Source: Periplaneta americana (taxonomy: Eukaryota > Arthropoda > Insecta > Blattodea > Blattidae). Taken from it: DNA of 64,000 bases. This document shows, in pieces, positions 11,298 to 21,907 of this stretch; the first letter of the stretch is position 1, and each line of letters opens with the position of its first letter. The notes under the pieces are model-generated. The model was not told the DNA's origin, did no database searches, and saw only the letters and a program-made list of their open reading frames with translations. The position numbers and the translations under genes are program-made. The stretch is taken from positions 165,320,102 to 165,384,101 of the forward strand of contig NC_091132.1 of the NCBI RefSeq assembly GCF_040183065.1, written 5' to 3'.

Positions 11298-11371
11298 GAA
11301 GAGCAGAGTGACTTCAATGAGGAGCCAAGGGTGGAAGTAACGGCAGAGGACAACGAGGTTTTTGCCGAAAG
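11298..11371 (+). CDS. Pre-finger linker exon (phase 0 to 2), unit A
   Basis: A 74-nt exon after acceptor TTTGTAG, with donor GTGAGT at 11372. It encodes EEQSDFNEEPRVEVTAEDNE then VFAE, and leaves two bases into an arginine codon. Its paralogs are 27576-27658 and 58804-58886. It is nine bases shorter because the LDTV segment is reduced. It joins in frame to the finger exon at 15280 (AG + G, then ATT GCA GCT). No sumoylation consensus is left. Its upstream partners in this unit are not evident between 5.6 and 11.3 kb, so the likeliest transcript borrows the 396 and 1080 exons. Confidence 0.8.
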
Positions 11372-12563
11372 GTGAGTGTAGTATACTAGTCTTGACGTAG
11401 AGAGAGTTCATTGTGTTTGAAGTGACCGTTTTCTTGACTATTCAGAAGCAGCTTCAGAAGAACTTCACATTCACATTCCACTTCTCTTGATATCTGGTTT
11501 TTATAAGTACCTTTCAAACCTTTCTTCATTTTCTTCACTAAAAGTGCCTAGATTTTCAAGAAAATAATCTAGATGGACATGCAATCACTTATATTGTATC
11601 CTAGGGTCTTGAAATCTTTAACTTATTTCTACAGATTCTTTATAATTGAAGTTTTTCTAATTCCCTAGTAAATAATAAACTAGCATTTTGAGTCCATTCC
11701 AACAGTTTTCTGCGATGTGCTGATCAAATTTAAGAAGTCTAATTTCCCTAATTTATTTGTTTATTCATTAATTTGTTTGTTCGTCCTTTAGTTCATGCAT
11801 TTTAATGCAGTTATGGACATCAATCTTTCACATCACTGGAATTACAACTGCATTAATACATACAATGGTTTTAAAAATGTTCCACCAGGTTCTGATTTCT
11901 TTCTGTTTGGCCAGTGTTTCCCCTTCCACTGCATAGACCTAGCCCTACTGTCCCACACACACGCAAGACACTTTTTCGGTGATGTTATTAATCCAGAGTT
12001 CTCAGAAAAAAAACTATTATCTCTCTCGTTCTTCAACACCGTCATTTCCAATAGATATGGTCCAAGCGCCCAACTATGGTCCAAAACGCATTTTGTATTA
12101 CTTAGTCCCTCAAGAGTTCGGTGTTTGCCATTTGAGGCGCCACTGTGATGGAATTATATTCCCCATAGTGTGCTTCCATCTACCATTACACAAGGCAATG
12201 ATATGGAAGCTTACCAAAGTCAATGTGCATCGTTGTATTGAATGTGTCAAGACGCGAAATCAATCTGTTTGTATTTGTCTGTTTTGTTAAGCTCTCCTCT
12301 GTAGAATTGGTAAGTTATAGATATATGATTCTTTGTACAATTAAACCTGGATATGTAGTGTTTACTTTCACGTAATAATTAGACTGGCAGAGGTTAAGGA
12401 CTCTGCGTGAAAAATGTTTAACCTCATGGATAGAAATCTGCCCTGAACTACATACCACAATTGTTCGTGGACCACAGTTGTATTTCATTTTGAAATATTT
12501 GTTTCAATAAAATTTGATCAATGTGATTATTTACTTCTGCAAATACGGTATCTCAGTATATCT
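11372..12563 (+). other. Intron
   Basis: Paralogous in patches to 58890-59525 of unit C. The open frames at 11795-12290 lie in this non-coding block and show no conserved protein reading. Confidence 0.5.
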
Positions 12564-12575
12564 AAAACACCATTT

Positions 12576-12814
12576 TGTCCACACCTGTGGAGTAACGGTC
12601 AGCGCGTCTAGCCGCGAAACCAGGTGGCCCGGGTTCGAATCCCGGATCGGGGCAAGATACCTGGTTGAGGTTTTTTCCGGGGTTTTGCCTCAACCCAATA
12701 CGAGCAAATGCTGGGTAACTTTCGGCATTATCACCTTCACTTCATTCAGACGCTAAATAACCTAGATGTTGATACAGCGTCGTAAAATAACCCAATAAAA
12801 TTTAAAAAAATAAA
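12576..12814 (+). mobile_element. tRNA-derived SINE, copy 2, with target duplication
   Basis: Well-preserved copy: head CACCTGTGGAGTAACGGTCA, B box GGTTCGAATCC at about 12632, the shared body, and tail GCGTCGTAAAATAACCCAAT with an A-rich end. The 12-bp target duplication AAAACACCATTT lies at 12564-12575 and 12815-12826. Confidence 0.95.
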
Positions 12815-12839
12815 AAAACACCATTTAACATTATACTCC

Positions 12840-13190
12840 AGTAAATAGTGAAACAGGCTGTTCTAGCATCAATGGTAGTAGCATGAATGATGTTCCGGTA
12901 AAACGAAAACTTCAGGGTAGAAGGAAAACAACCTTCCCTGCAAGTGGCTATGAGAGCGATGAAATTGAATTGAGTACAATTCGTGATGTTTCCAGTGTTG
13001 TCTTCATATTTACAGACAGTGAGGCAGATGTGTTAAATTAATACTAAAGGCACATAGTTATGTGGTGGTTACTTATGAGAAGGAATTGTTGCCAAGGAAA
13101 GTTCTGAAAGTGAAGACTAATGGAGCTGTTGTTCCATGTATGGTAAGAAGCGGCAATTACTCAGGTGGCGAGCAGTGGAAGACGTTTTAA
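12840..13190 (+). other. Decayed coding fragment of unknown origin
   Basis: Two readable stretches lie in different frames: one with KRKLQGRRKTTFPASGYESD, and one with YVVVTYEKELLPRKVLKVKT followed by VVPCMVRSGNYSGGEQW. The second resembles the small basic ORF that accompanies some DNA transposons and ends in a WKWP-type motif, but I cannot name the family. No splice signals tie it to the zinc-finger gene. Confidence 0.3.
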
Positions 13191-13248
13191 CGTTCGCAAA
13201 GCAACAAATACCAAGCTAGAGATAATACAAATACAAATTCTCTCTTGA

Positions 13249-13950
13249 CTATTACACTCTTACTACGTCATAATCCTTTTGACCTATAAAACGATACAAA
13301 AGGACGTCTTTGAACCAATCATGTCTGGTTATCGCTACAACCTTATCACTTCCCTAGGATTTGTTTCTCTTTTATCAGTTACCTAGAATTCGTTTCTTTG
13401 TGTGCCGACATTTCAAACTGCAGATTCTTTAGCTACTGCACTATAAATTATGTTTTGCGATCGATACCCGCATAGATAGTCAACTGAAAATGGCGCCTCT
13501 ATTCAAACGTTTTAGTGAAAGTAACATTAGTGAAATAGAATTTTACTAAGTCAATTAATGCCTGTTTAATTTTATTCGAGGTCTTTATTTCTTCTAATCT
13601 TTATACACTTTCTTCTGATTTTATCACTGCTCTACCATTTGTTCTTTGTTTTGCAACATTTCAAACTGTAAATTCTTTACAGTCAAGAAAACATGTTTTG
13701 CGATGGTCATTTTTTACCGCATAGATAGTCAACTAGAAATGGTGGCTCTGTTCAAAACTTTTCCTCAATCTAACATTAGTGAAATAGATTTTTCCTAAAT
13801 CAGTTAATATCTTATTGTTATTAGAGTACTTTATTTTTCCTAATCTTTATATACTTTCTCCTAATCGTGTAATAGTCAATTAAATCCCACTCAAGTATTA
13901 ATATTCTCTACAGAAATCAAAACCTCTCGTGAGATTACTGTTGACAGTAC
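13249..13950 (+). repeat. Second copy of the 2089-3330 repeat family
   Basis: Starts GACTATTACACTCTTACTAC and ends near CTAATCGTGTAATAGTC, with two diverged internal repeats (about 13500-13690 and 13740-13880) and no 157-bp array. The right part is shared with 28290-28530. Confidence 0.6.
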
Positions 13951-14126
13951 TTACTACGAACTGGATTTTATTGCTCCACTGCCAAATTTTGAAGTGACTA
14001 ACTTAACATGGTATAAACAATTTATATATCGCAATAATAATGGCTAGACAAAGTTATAGCTCATTTCGAATCCTCAATTTCAAAATAATCGCAGAAAATA
14101 TCACATTTGTGCCGTAAAAAATATAT

Positions 14127-14989
14127 TGCGACTTTTAATTCAACAATAATGTTACTTCTATTCACAACGATAATGGCTTTCTATTTCAGAATTTAAACAT
14201 TCCCGTCAACAATGGATATTCTACTCCACACAGCAACACAGTATTCGTTATTCCACTCCACAGACGACAATGACAATTCACTAGGGTTATTGAGAACACC
14301 AATCTACTCCTAATCTCAACTAATGTTCACAAAGCACTATTTACAAATCAAAACTCTCAGTTCACAGTTCGTTTGCCTTGGCTAGTTGTCGAGCTCATGC
14401 ACTTGAATTCACAGTATATCGAACCCAAGACTTCCAGAGACAGTCAACTGCACTTCGAACTCAAGAATTTCGGATGCGTTGCTTCCACCTGAGCGTTTCC
14501 ACAAGGTACCCAAGTTCGCTGCGTGTCGAACCCGAGACTCCGGGACGCGTTGCTTCTGCCTGGGCGCTGCCACAGTCACTCAAGTTGACTCACGTCGAAC
14601 CCCGGTCACGAAAGCTGGCTTCCTTGCTCGCTCACGGCTTCTTCACAAAAACTGACTTTGTTCGGAAGTGCTCGTGCTTTACTTGTGTTAGGTCACACAT
14701 TCTCGTACCTTCGATTTTCTGGATGTTTCGTTGCAACAATCTGTCTCGAGAAGTTTCTTCACTCTCCACCGCAGTTGGACTCCTTCCTTTCTCGGAATCC
14801 AGACTTTCCCCTTACGTCCGTCCCTTCCAATCCGGCCGGCTTCAGTGTTCTTTCCCTTCACCGCGCCGCGCCCCAGGTCCCTCTGACTTGAGTTTTCCCT
14901 CTCTGCCGCCTTCCTTCCGCGCGCACTCCCTTCTGCCGGACGCGTGTTCGACTCCATAGGCAGCGAGAACTTTCCAGCATGGTTGCACA
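14127..14989 (-). mobile_element. Solo LTR of a Ty3/gypsy-lineage element (fossil)
   Basis: Read on the minus strand, it runs TGTGCAACC…AAAGTCGCA, with 4-bp ATAT on both sides. Several blocks match the 3' LTR at 49996-50571, including TGTAAATAGTGCTTTGTGAA and the TTGTCGTYTGTGGAGTG segment. It is longer, with a GC-rich part at the promoter side. No internal coding part accompanies it. The paralogous intron at about 28695 lacks it, so it inserted after the A/B duplication. The 193-residue open frame within it is not a gene. Confidence 0.85.
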
Positions 14990-15279
14990 ATATAAACGAA
15001 AAGCACATGATTTTGAGAAGGGATGTTTGATAAAAATAAATGCTACTTAAGACTTGACAAATGTTGTGTATTCCTTATGAAATTTGTTATAGAGGTGAAG
15101 ACCAAATTGTTGAGAATTTTGATACTTTCAACATTACTCATGAATTATTTACGAGAATGAATCTCTAATGGCACTGTACGTCCTGGTGAAATGGATTGTT
15201 TTGATTTAAATATTAAGTAATTGAATGTGCATTACAATAGTTTTGACTTTTTAATAGACTGATAGTATATTTTATTTAG

Positions 15280-16414
15280 GATTGCAGCTACCATTGAGGG
15301 AACTGTGTCATCAGAATTCGACAGTCTTGAACTTGAATTGAACGGGACTTCGTGTGAGATTCCTAAGAAGTCAGGTTGCCCGGGAAAACCTGTGCGGACT
15401 CACGACGATGAAAAGCAATTGGAATTTGAATTGCCTAAAATATGTTCCTCGAATTCGGCGAAACTGAAGAAGAAACCTTTCAAATGCCAATTTTGTTGTA
15501 AGTGTTTCACGGATTCGGTCAACCTAAGTATACATGACTGCGTGCACACAGGCGAGAAACTTTTCTAGTGTGATATTTGTTGTAAGAGTTTCTGGTATTC
15601 TGGTAACGTAGGAAGACATAAACACCTGCTCAGTGGTGAGAAAGCTTTCAAATGTGAGAGTTGTGATAAGTTTTTCTTGAATTCCAGTAGCCTGACAAAG
15701 CATAAACTCTTGCACACTGACATTTCTTACAACTGTGATGTGTGCGGTATGTGTTTCTCGGTATCAGGGGCCCTGAAGAAGCATAATCGCCGACACACTG
15801 GCGACAAGTCTTTCATATGTGATGTTTGTGGAAAAAGTTTCTCGTGTTCGAGTAACCTAACAAAACATGAACGCATGCACACAGGCGAGAAACCGTTCAA
15901 ATGTGATGTTTGTGGTAAGTGTCTCTCGTCTTCGAGTAACCTAAGAACTCATGAATACTTGCACACAAACGAGAAACCGTTGAAATGTGATGTTTGTGGT
16001 AAGTGTTTTTCGGTATCGAGGGCCCTGAAAAAGCATAATCGCCGGCACACAGGCGAGAAGCCTTTCATGTGTGATGTTTGTGGAAAAAGTTTCTCGTGTT
16101 CGAGTAATCTAGGAAGACATGAACGCATGCACACAAGCGACAAACCGTTCAAATGTGATGTTTGTGGAAAGTGTTTCGCGAGTAGGGGTGACCAAAGAAG
16201 ACATAAACGTCTGCACACAGGCGAGAAACCATTCAAGTGCGATGTTTGTGGTAAGTGTTTCTCGGATTCGAGTGACCTAAGAAGACATAAACGTCGGCAC
16301 ACAGGCGAGAAACCGTTCAAGTGCGATGTTTGTAGTAAGTGTTTCTCGGATTCGAGTGACCTAAGAAAACATAAACGCCGGCACACAGGCGAGGAACCTT
16401 TCAAATGCGCCTAA
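15280..16414 (+). CDS. C2H2 zinc-finger array exon, unit A, interrupted by one stop
   Basis: Terminal exon of a sequence-specific DNA-binding protein expected to act in the nucleus. After acceptor ATTTAG, the frame enters in phase 2 (G-ATT-GCA-GCT) and runs through an acidic linker (SSEFDSLELELNGTSCEIP) into a C2H2 array ending at TAA 16412-16414. Eleven fingers can be counted. Finger 1 is intact. A TAG at 15566-15568 replaces what is lysine in the HTGEKPFKC context elsewhere, a one-base change from AAG. Finger 2 has also lost its second histidine. Fingers 3-11 are intact, with TGEKP-type linkers. Fingers 4-6 and 7-9 form a 252-bp internal duplication. The exon closes with a half finger, FKCA. 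With the stop, only the first finger would be made, unless read-through, a downstream start or an assembly error applies. Confidence 0.85.
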
Positions 16415-16554
16415 AATTCAATGATTACCGCCAAATGCCGTGTCCGTGTTGAGTGACTTTGAACCGAATACTCTGAATAGCCACGATCTCTTGCACATAG
16501 CCCAGACTCTTTCTAGATCTGTTTCGCTGGTAGGCATAACTTAAGTACTCTTGT

Positions 16555-16800
16555 ACTGCAGGATATTAACAACAAACATTTCTAATGCGGTTTTTGTGGT
16601 AAGTGTTCTCGAGGTCTTGTAGGTTAACAACTTATGAACGCGAAGTAACGTTCAATTCCGATATCTGTGATACGAGTTTCTTTTTAAAGACTATTTAAAG
16701 AATGTTTTCGAAAATATTGACGAAAATATGTGGTAATGCGATGAATGTGGCATGTGTTCCTCTCACTCTCGTAACTTGAAACTTCATGGACGCTAGAACA
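16555..16800 (+). pseudogene. Relic zinc fingers downstream of the unit A stop
   Basis: After the TAA, finger-like sequence continues in broken frames. A block at about 16588-16680 keeps the CGKC-like and TTHE-like spacing, and one at about 16738-16796 reads CDECGMCSSHSRNLKLHGR before a stop. The same relics occur at 31770-31985 in unit B. They show that the ancestral array was longer and was cut short before the duplication. Confidence 0.65.
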
Positions 16801-18989
16801 CAGTAGGAAACTTTTTGTCCTGGTCCACAATAAACCTGGTACGGAAACAAAAACGAGAAAGTTTATACAGTTAAAATACATATCTTGAAGTTGAGCATTC
16901 ACAACTAAGGATTAAGTTGAATCATACGTTGAAATTGATTCTATCTGTTGCCATCCTAAAACTATATTCTCGTATTTCTTGTCGCATATGGGGCCGTGAC
17001 ATATCTTTTTCATCGTGCCTAACTTTCTCAGGAGTTCATTAGAATCACTTTCATTATTGTTGTACGTGTGTCAGAGCAGACTATCACGTGATTTGAATTC
17101 TTAAGTATTCTGTGTGATTAATTTTGTAGCTGATTAACCAACCTTTGTTTATGTTAACTGTCTTGTATTGGTGGAAGAACGCCATTGGTGAATTATGAAC
17201 AAGTAACATCACAATAGGTTATATCGACTTTACATATCGTTATTGATATGCATTGTCTTTTGTGTGCTTGGTTTATGTTTAAATGAACTAGCACTTTTGT
17301 AGTCATACACTGTAGTTGTAAAAATGTTATTAAGGTACTCATAATTTTACATATTTTTAATGTTATTCCTTATGTGTACTCATTCATGACCATGTAAATT
17401 GTGATGAAATATCAAACGGTTAAATGAGGCTTTGTGCCATAAGATTAGGAAATTTCACAGGTTATGCAAACTATACTGTACTATGTGTAATGAATGGAAG
17501 AATATGATTAAACATCAATATGGAAACAGATTATTTCCTTCAACGCTTACATACAAAATTTAATCGTACATTATTCTATGAAGAATAAATTTTTCGTAAA
17601 ATAATGAAAATTATAAATCACTTCTAAATTTTCATGACAATCATTATTCTGTCAAATGCCTTATGTTTGAAATAATAATGTATCATTGTTTTGTAAAAAG
17701 TCCTATTTTCATCTTTTATATAAATAATCCATCATATCTAACAAGACCCTGTGTTTCCAGCTGCAGTTACACTTAAGCTTGTGGTTTTCGTTTTCTAAAA
17801 ATACGGTTATGACTTAGGGAAGAAATATCCGAAAGAAGGTAGTTTTGGCCATCTTTACCAATAAATCTCTTAGCTATGAGGTAAACCCATACGAACAATA
17901 GCTACCTATTCCGTATATTTTGATTACACATCAACTTTATTAACGATTTGTGAAATCTATCAAATGTACAATTTCCTGTTTCAAAGGAAACTGTTTTGGT
18001 ATAGTACCTTAGTCACTCGGCAGTCTTAATTTTAATATGAACGGAATGAATAATTTGTTTGTATTCTTTAACTGACATACGAATTTATTTTCCGAGGAGA
18101 CTCCTTGGATACTTCTCCTGTCTTGCTCTTTTTTCATTGCATTACAAGCATTATCGCTCATGGTGTCACATTATCACGAGACAAAGAAACCGTAATGTTT
18201 ACAAAATCATGAGGCATTCAATGAAAGCATTGATTGGTAATGGTATAATCCATTATATCTGAAAACAGTCATGTTTGTAGCTACGTCTTTGGACTAGATA
18301 TTAAGATTACTTTTAGTTGCTGTTTTATTTCGCCTTTCTGTATTAAACTCGTTTTATAGCACTCGTTATGGCAAAAGGAGAAATCAATTTTTTTGTCACA
18401 TTGTGCATTACATACTTAAGCTATTCAAGTGATCCTATTTGACAAGACTTGTTATGTTAGGCAAGCAACATATTTACGATATTTTCTTCCAAATACACGA
18501 AAATAGGCCACTGTACTCAAATATGCCAGTGTGACAAATCATTCTTAATTGCAGTCTCTTTGATATTAGATAGGAACCAAGAGTTTATGTATATTAGGTT
18601 CCTAGTGAGATGGGGTTAAACGTACTGCAAATTGTATTTTTAAGAATGCTATTACCTCCATATCGGCGTGGTGCTGCTTTATTTTATTTTATTTTTTTTT
18701 TTTTGTTTGTAAAGCATATATACATTAATTTATTACTCGTACACATTTGAATCCTACAATAAGCAGTTCCAAATGTTGATGTAGCCGAGATATGTCATAC
18801 ATACCTTCGTTTATTTTCTCTGAAACTTTAAATTGTTAAGGTTCTTAAATTTCATATAATCTTATTTTTAACAGATTTCGTATTATAAATTTTTTAAGGT
18901 TTGAAAGAACCAAATATTATACACTTTTATTGTAAACCTTTTTTCGAAAATAGACCTCAGTTTTGTTTCCAAATCATTTTCATTTAGGA
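16801..18989 (+). other. 3' region conserved between units A and B, no gene seen
   Basis: Aligns with 31986-34899, apart from the palindrome insertion in B. AATAAA motifs at 16829 and 17584-17589 (conserved in B at 33537-33542) could end the transcript. Nothing else was recognised. The stretch about 17750-18330 has a third, more diverged copy at 37460-39030. Confidence 0.5.
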
Positions 18990-20598
18990 ACATAATAAAA
19001 TTTTAATGGTACAAATCTCTTCATACAATCTATCAACATGAATGATGAGATGAAGATCAGCAACAATTATTTCAAAGAGCCGTCCAAGTGAACGCAATTT
19101 CCAAACACAAAAAAGGCCTATTTTTAAACTGGCAATTCAAGATCATATCATTTTCAAGATATTGCAGAGCTTTGTCAAAGAAAAGCGATGCACTACACTG
19201 AAACTTGTGTTTATCTCAATCACCCATGTGCTTAAATACTTTATTGGCTTCACTCCCATAAAATTTATCAACTTGCTCATTCTCAAGCTCAGATTTCAAG
19301 TTTTACATCACAGCATGCAACTCAGTCGATGTAAATGTCTTGTGTTCGAGCTTTTAAATAATTCTGTGATGCACTTTGTAGATTGTGAAGGAACCAGAAA
19401 ATGCACAAATGAACTGAATAATCGCCATCGCCATTTTCACTAAAATCACTCCCCAACAAACTGCTGCACTCTTCTTCCTTTTGAGATAAGAAGTACGACT
19501 TCATAGCCTTTCAGTTGAAAAAGACGCGTTCATCAATCACAGGGTTCAATTAAAGACGTCGCATTGGTACCTGCCCCACAAGTGTTTTATTACTTACTTC
19601 ATGTGAACAAAGTCGAAAATATGTTTTAATTCGTTTGTTTTTGCAGAAGATGAAAATTCATTACATACCTTTATGACAAATGCCTCTGAATGAAAATATG
19701 TGACAACTGTTACAGAAGATATCAAACAATTATTTAAAATACGGCAGATGGAAATTGCCATTAATATGTTCTGGTTAACTGGCAACAACTTCTGATATAC
19801 AGAAACATTTTATCCATAATTAAATGCAGGATTAAGAACCGTATATATTGCGACTTAAGGTAATTCTAAAGCTTTACTATTTAAAATTGTTGAGATGTAT
19901 TTTCGTCGATTACTTCGCTGGACTCATTTTCGTCTTGGTAGAAGAATAAAACGCCGCGACTTATCCCAGTTTTGGGGTTACAGTATTGAATACATAACGA
20001 TACAGTGAAAATGTTTTATTTCCTAAATTTGTTCATATAAACTAATAACTACTAAAGGAACGTTAACTGTTTTTTGTTTCCTGAATGAGTCATTCTCAAA
20101 TATGTGTCCCCAACACAGTCCCAACGACACTGGCATCTTTCTTACGCACACTCGATATTTTCCAAGCAATATTAGAATGAGGTATGATTTCTGGAAGCAG
20201 TTTATTTGGACATTCTTGAGTAATGTAACTTACACTGAGGACAAGACCATGGCAAGCCAATACATCTTATGTTACAGAAGATTTCTTTCGACCCTTTCTT
20301 TATACAAAATTTGAACATCATATGAGACTGCCTAATATTTGTGAAACCACCTGTAGGCCTAATATTTTTTCTTCAACGACACCTTAAACTGCCCGTTGTC
20401 CTTTGTAACTTACATTAATCTTTGTATATCGGTACATAACTTAAATTCGGCAGTAGAGTCATCACTCATCTGAAGCCATTTTCTCCATTCTGTTAACCAT
20501 TCATCTTGAAAAACATGGTATCTGACTAATTTCTTCGTGTTACAAGTTCCTGTCTGGTCAGAGAACGAAGCTAATGCCGGTCTAGCTGGCTTTGACAT
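18990..20598 (-). pseudogene. Decayed hAT-like (BED/KRBA2-type) transposase gene, unit A
   Basis: On the minus strand, an N-terminal part at 20598-20410 reads MSKPARPALASFSDQTGTCN followed by a W-L-T-E-W block, which precedes the zinc-binding BED-like domain in this family. Further downstream come TNELKHIFDFVHMK (about 19600), MKSYFLSQKEEECSSLL (about 19500) and DKFYGSEANKVFKHMGDRDK (about 19260). The pieces are in family order but in several frames with stops. It was duplicated with the unit, so it is older than the A/B split. The family assignment is from recognition of these blocks and should be searched. Confidence 0.55.
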
Positions 20599-21180
20599 TG
20601 ATATACATGATTAGCTGGTATTATCCAAGAAAGAGTCGCTGTTTTCCCGATCTATAAGTTGGATGACATACTAGGCCTATATGACGTCACGTATAACCAC
20701 AGATTACATTGCTGTACAGAAAACTGTTTTAAAGAAACTTGAAAATTTGACTCATCTCGATGAGATTAAAAGAATACTAAAGGTAGGCTAGTGCAGTGAA
20801 TCGATTTATTATTTTAGCTATAGTTACACATTTAGTAGCGGATAAATGTAGTAGTGCTATCATTTGTTTCCTTGTACAATATTAAGACAATTAATTAGTC
20901 AGCAATTTGGCATATTAACTGTAATAATAGAAATCCAATGAAATCAGTTTTACTATATAATAATAAAGTCATATATTTAATACCTTTGGAAGTATTTGAT
21001 GTTAATTGTACGTAAATATAATTTTTAAGGGTTTGTTCGTCAACGAATTCGTAGGGTAAAGGCTATGATATTGGTTCACTAGACGAATGGTTATAGGATC
21101 GAATCATGGCGTATTTAAAGGTACCGGTAAGTTACATATTCTTATTTTACATAAAGTAGTCTGTAGAATTAAGGGTTAGA
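20599..21180 (+). other. Promoter-proximal block shared by units A, B and C
   Basis: From about 20935 the sequence is closely matched at 37080-37310 and 50576-50820, including a TTTAAAGGTACCGGTAAGTT segment. It lies 0.4-0.8 kb upstream of the MSYY first exon, so a conserved promoter or 5' leader is plausible. No TATA box is assigned. Confidence 0.4.
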
Positions 21181-21409
21181 AGAGCGTTGAGCGGATTGCG
21201 CCAATTTTGCAATTGACACCGACGCACTTAGGTTAGGTTAATTTAGGCTTTTATTATCCCGTCGAGATGAAGGTAAAAGCGATTGAGTGTGATTTTTTTG
21301 TTTTCTATGTTGGCAGTACAAGTATGTCGGTGTATATTCCAAAATCGGCGGAATCACTGCCATCGTTATCTAGATCACGATGGCAGTGGCGGAATCCGCC
21401 CAACGCTCG
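21181..21409. mobile_element. MITE with GAGCGTTGAGCGGATT ends, copy 1
   Basis: The termini GAGCGTTGAGCGGATT and its inverse bracket about 229 bp, followed internally by the inverted pair CACCGACG…CGTCGG. It shares the body AGGTTAGGTT with the copy at 44054-44247, in opposite orientation. TTAGA next to each end may be the target duplication. It is absent from the paralogous block in unit C. A perfect hairpin, ACTGCCATCGT…ACGATGGCAGT, sits at 21356-21387. Confidence 0.8.
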
Positions 21410-21796
21410 ATTAGAGAGTAGTAGGAATATGTGAGGAAGAAAGAGCAGTGAAATTCTGTATAGTGGGAGAAAAGAAATACGCGATACCCCAAATTAAATT
21501 CATATTTAGACATATTGCCATGGCACTCATTCTTGAATGTTACTAATTAGCTACAATTAATTATTATTATTAATAAGTAATATTAGAAGAAAGTTAATAA
21601 TGCTAAGAATAATTACAATGGGAAATACAACATTGAATTAAGCGTTGTGAACCTCAATTATGTCTCTGAACACGGCCGTCTTGAAAATATTTCGTAAAGG
21701 ATTTAGTGAGCCCTGACTTTCTTTGTATCGTATAGACGAAGGCTACTGCATGCATAAATTTGTGGACAGAGTTGCTATACGTAGGCCTATGCAAAG

Positions 21797-21907
21797 ATGT
21801 CTTATTACTCCGAAGAATGTGTGGACCAGGCACGTGCTATCATGCCTGAGGTTAAAGTTGAAGATCCGATACCAATTTCAGACCGTATGGTGAAAGAGGA
21901 ACCAGAG
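21797..21907 (+). CDS. First coding exon (MSYY type), unit B
   Basis: A 37-codon exon from ATG 21797 to donor GTGAGT at 21908, phase 0 out. It begins MSYYSEECVDQARAIMPEVK and ends DRMVKEEPE. The start is chosen because the paralog at 51215 has the same MSYY start and exon end, with unrelated sequence not open upstream. It carries two sumoylation consensus motifs, VKVE (then DP) and VKEE (then P). The next exon is 24383. It is an alternative type of N-terminus to MDVIK. No signal peptide or domain. Confidence 0.75.

Larger units (their letters stand above)
13700..21172 (+). repeat. Segmental duplication, copy A (partner 28290-37312)
   Basis: Same order in both copies: pre-finger intron, finger exon, relic fingers, about 2.5 kb of unassigned sequence, an antisense transposase fossil and a promoter-proximal block. 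Differences are mostly point changes plus four clean insertions: the solo LTR in A, and the Merlin-like element, TTAA palindrome and hAT MITE in B. Confidence 0.9.

Noticed and set aside
11795-12290. Overlapping plus-strand frames in the unit-A intron
   Set aside because: The paralogous stretch in unit C does not keep the reading frame; non-coding.
12600-12660. tRNA gene (also 10760, 44270, 44540 and 55540)
   Set aside because: Promoter boxes are present, but each is followed by SINE body and tail and lacks a full cloverleaf with an anticodon arm. Target duplications confirm SINEs.
14378-14959. 193-residue plus-strand open frame in GC-rich sequence
   Set aside because: Lies inside the solo LTR on the opposite strand. 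Long only because the LTR is GC-rich; no protein family recognised.
15949-16404. Minus-strand open frame of 151 residues over the finger array (also 29349-29852, 29035-29334, 4844-5548)
   Set aside because: Antisense shadows of repeated C2H2 codons (recurring SPVCRRLC and QTSHLNGF text). Their periodicity comes from the sense fingers.
19162-19443. 93-residue plus-strand frame, similar at 35094-35354
   Set aside because: Shared because of the segmental duplication. It is antisense to the transposase fossil, and its end differs in B, where the MITE is inserted.
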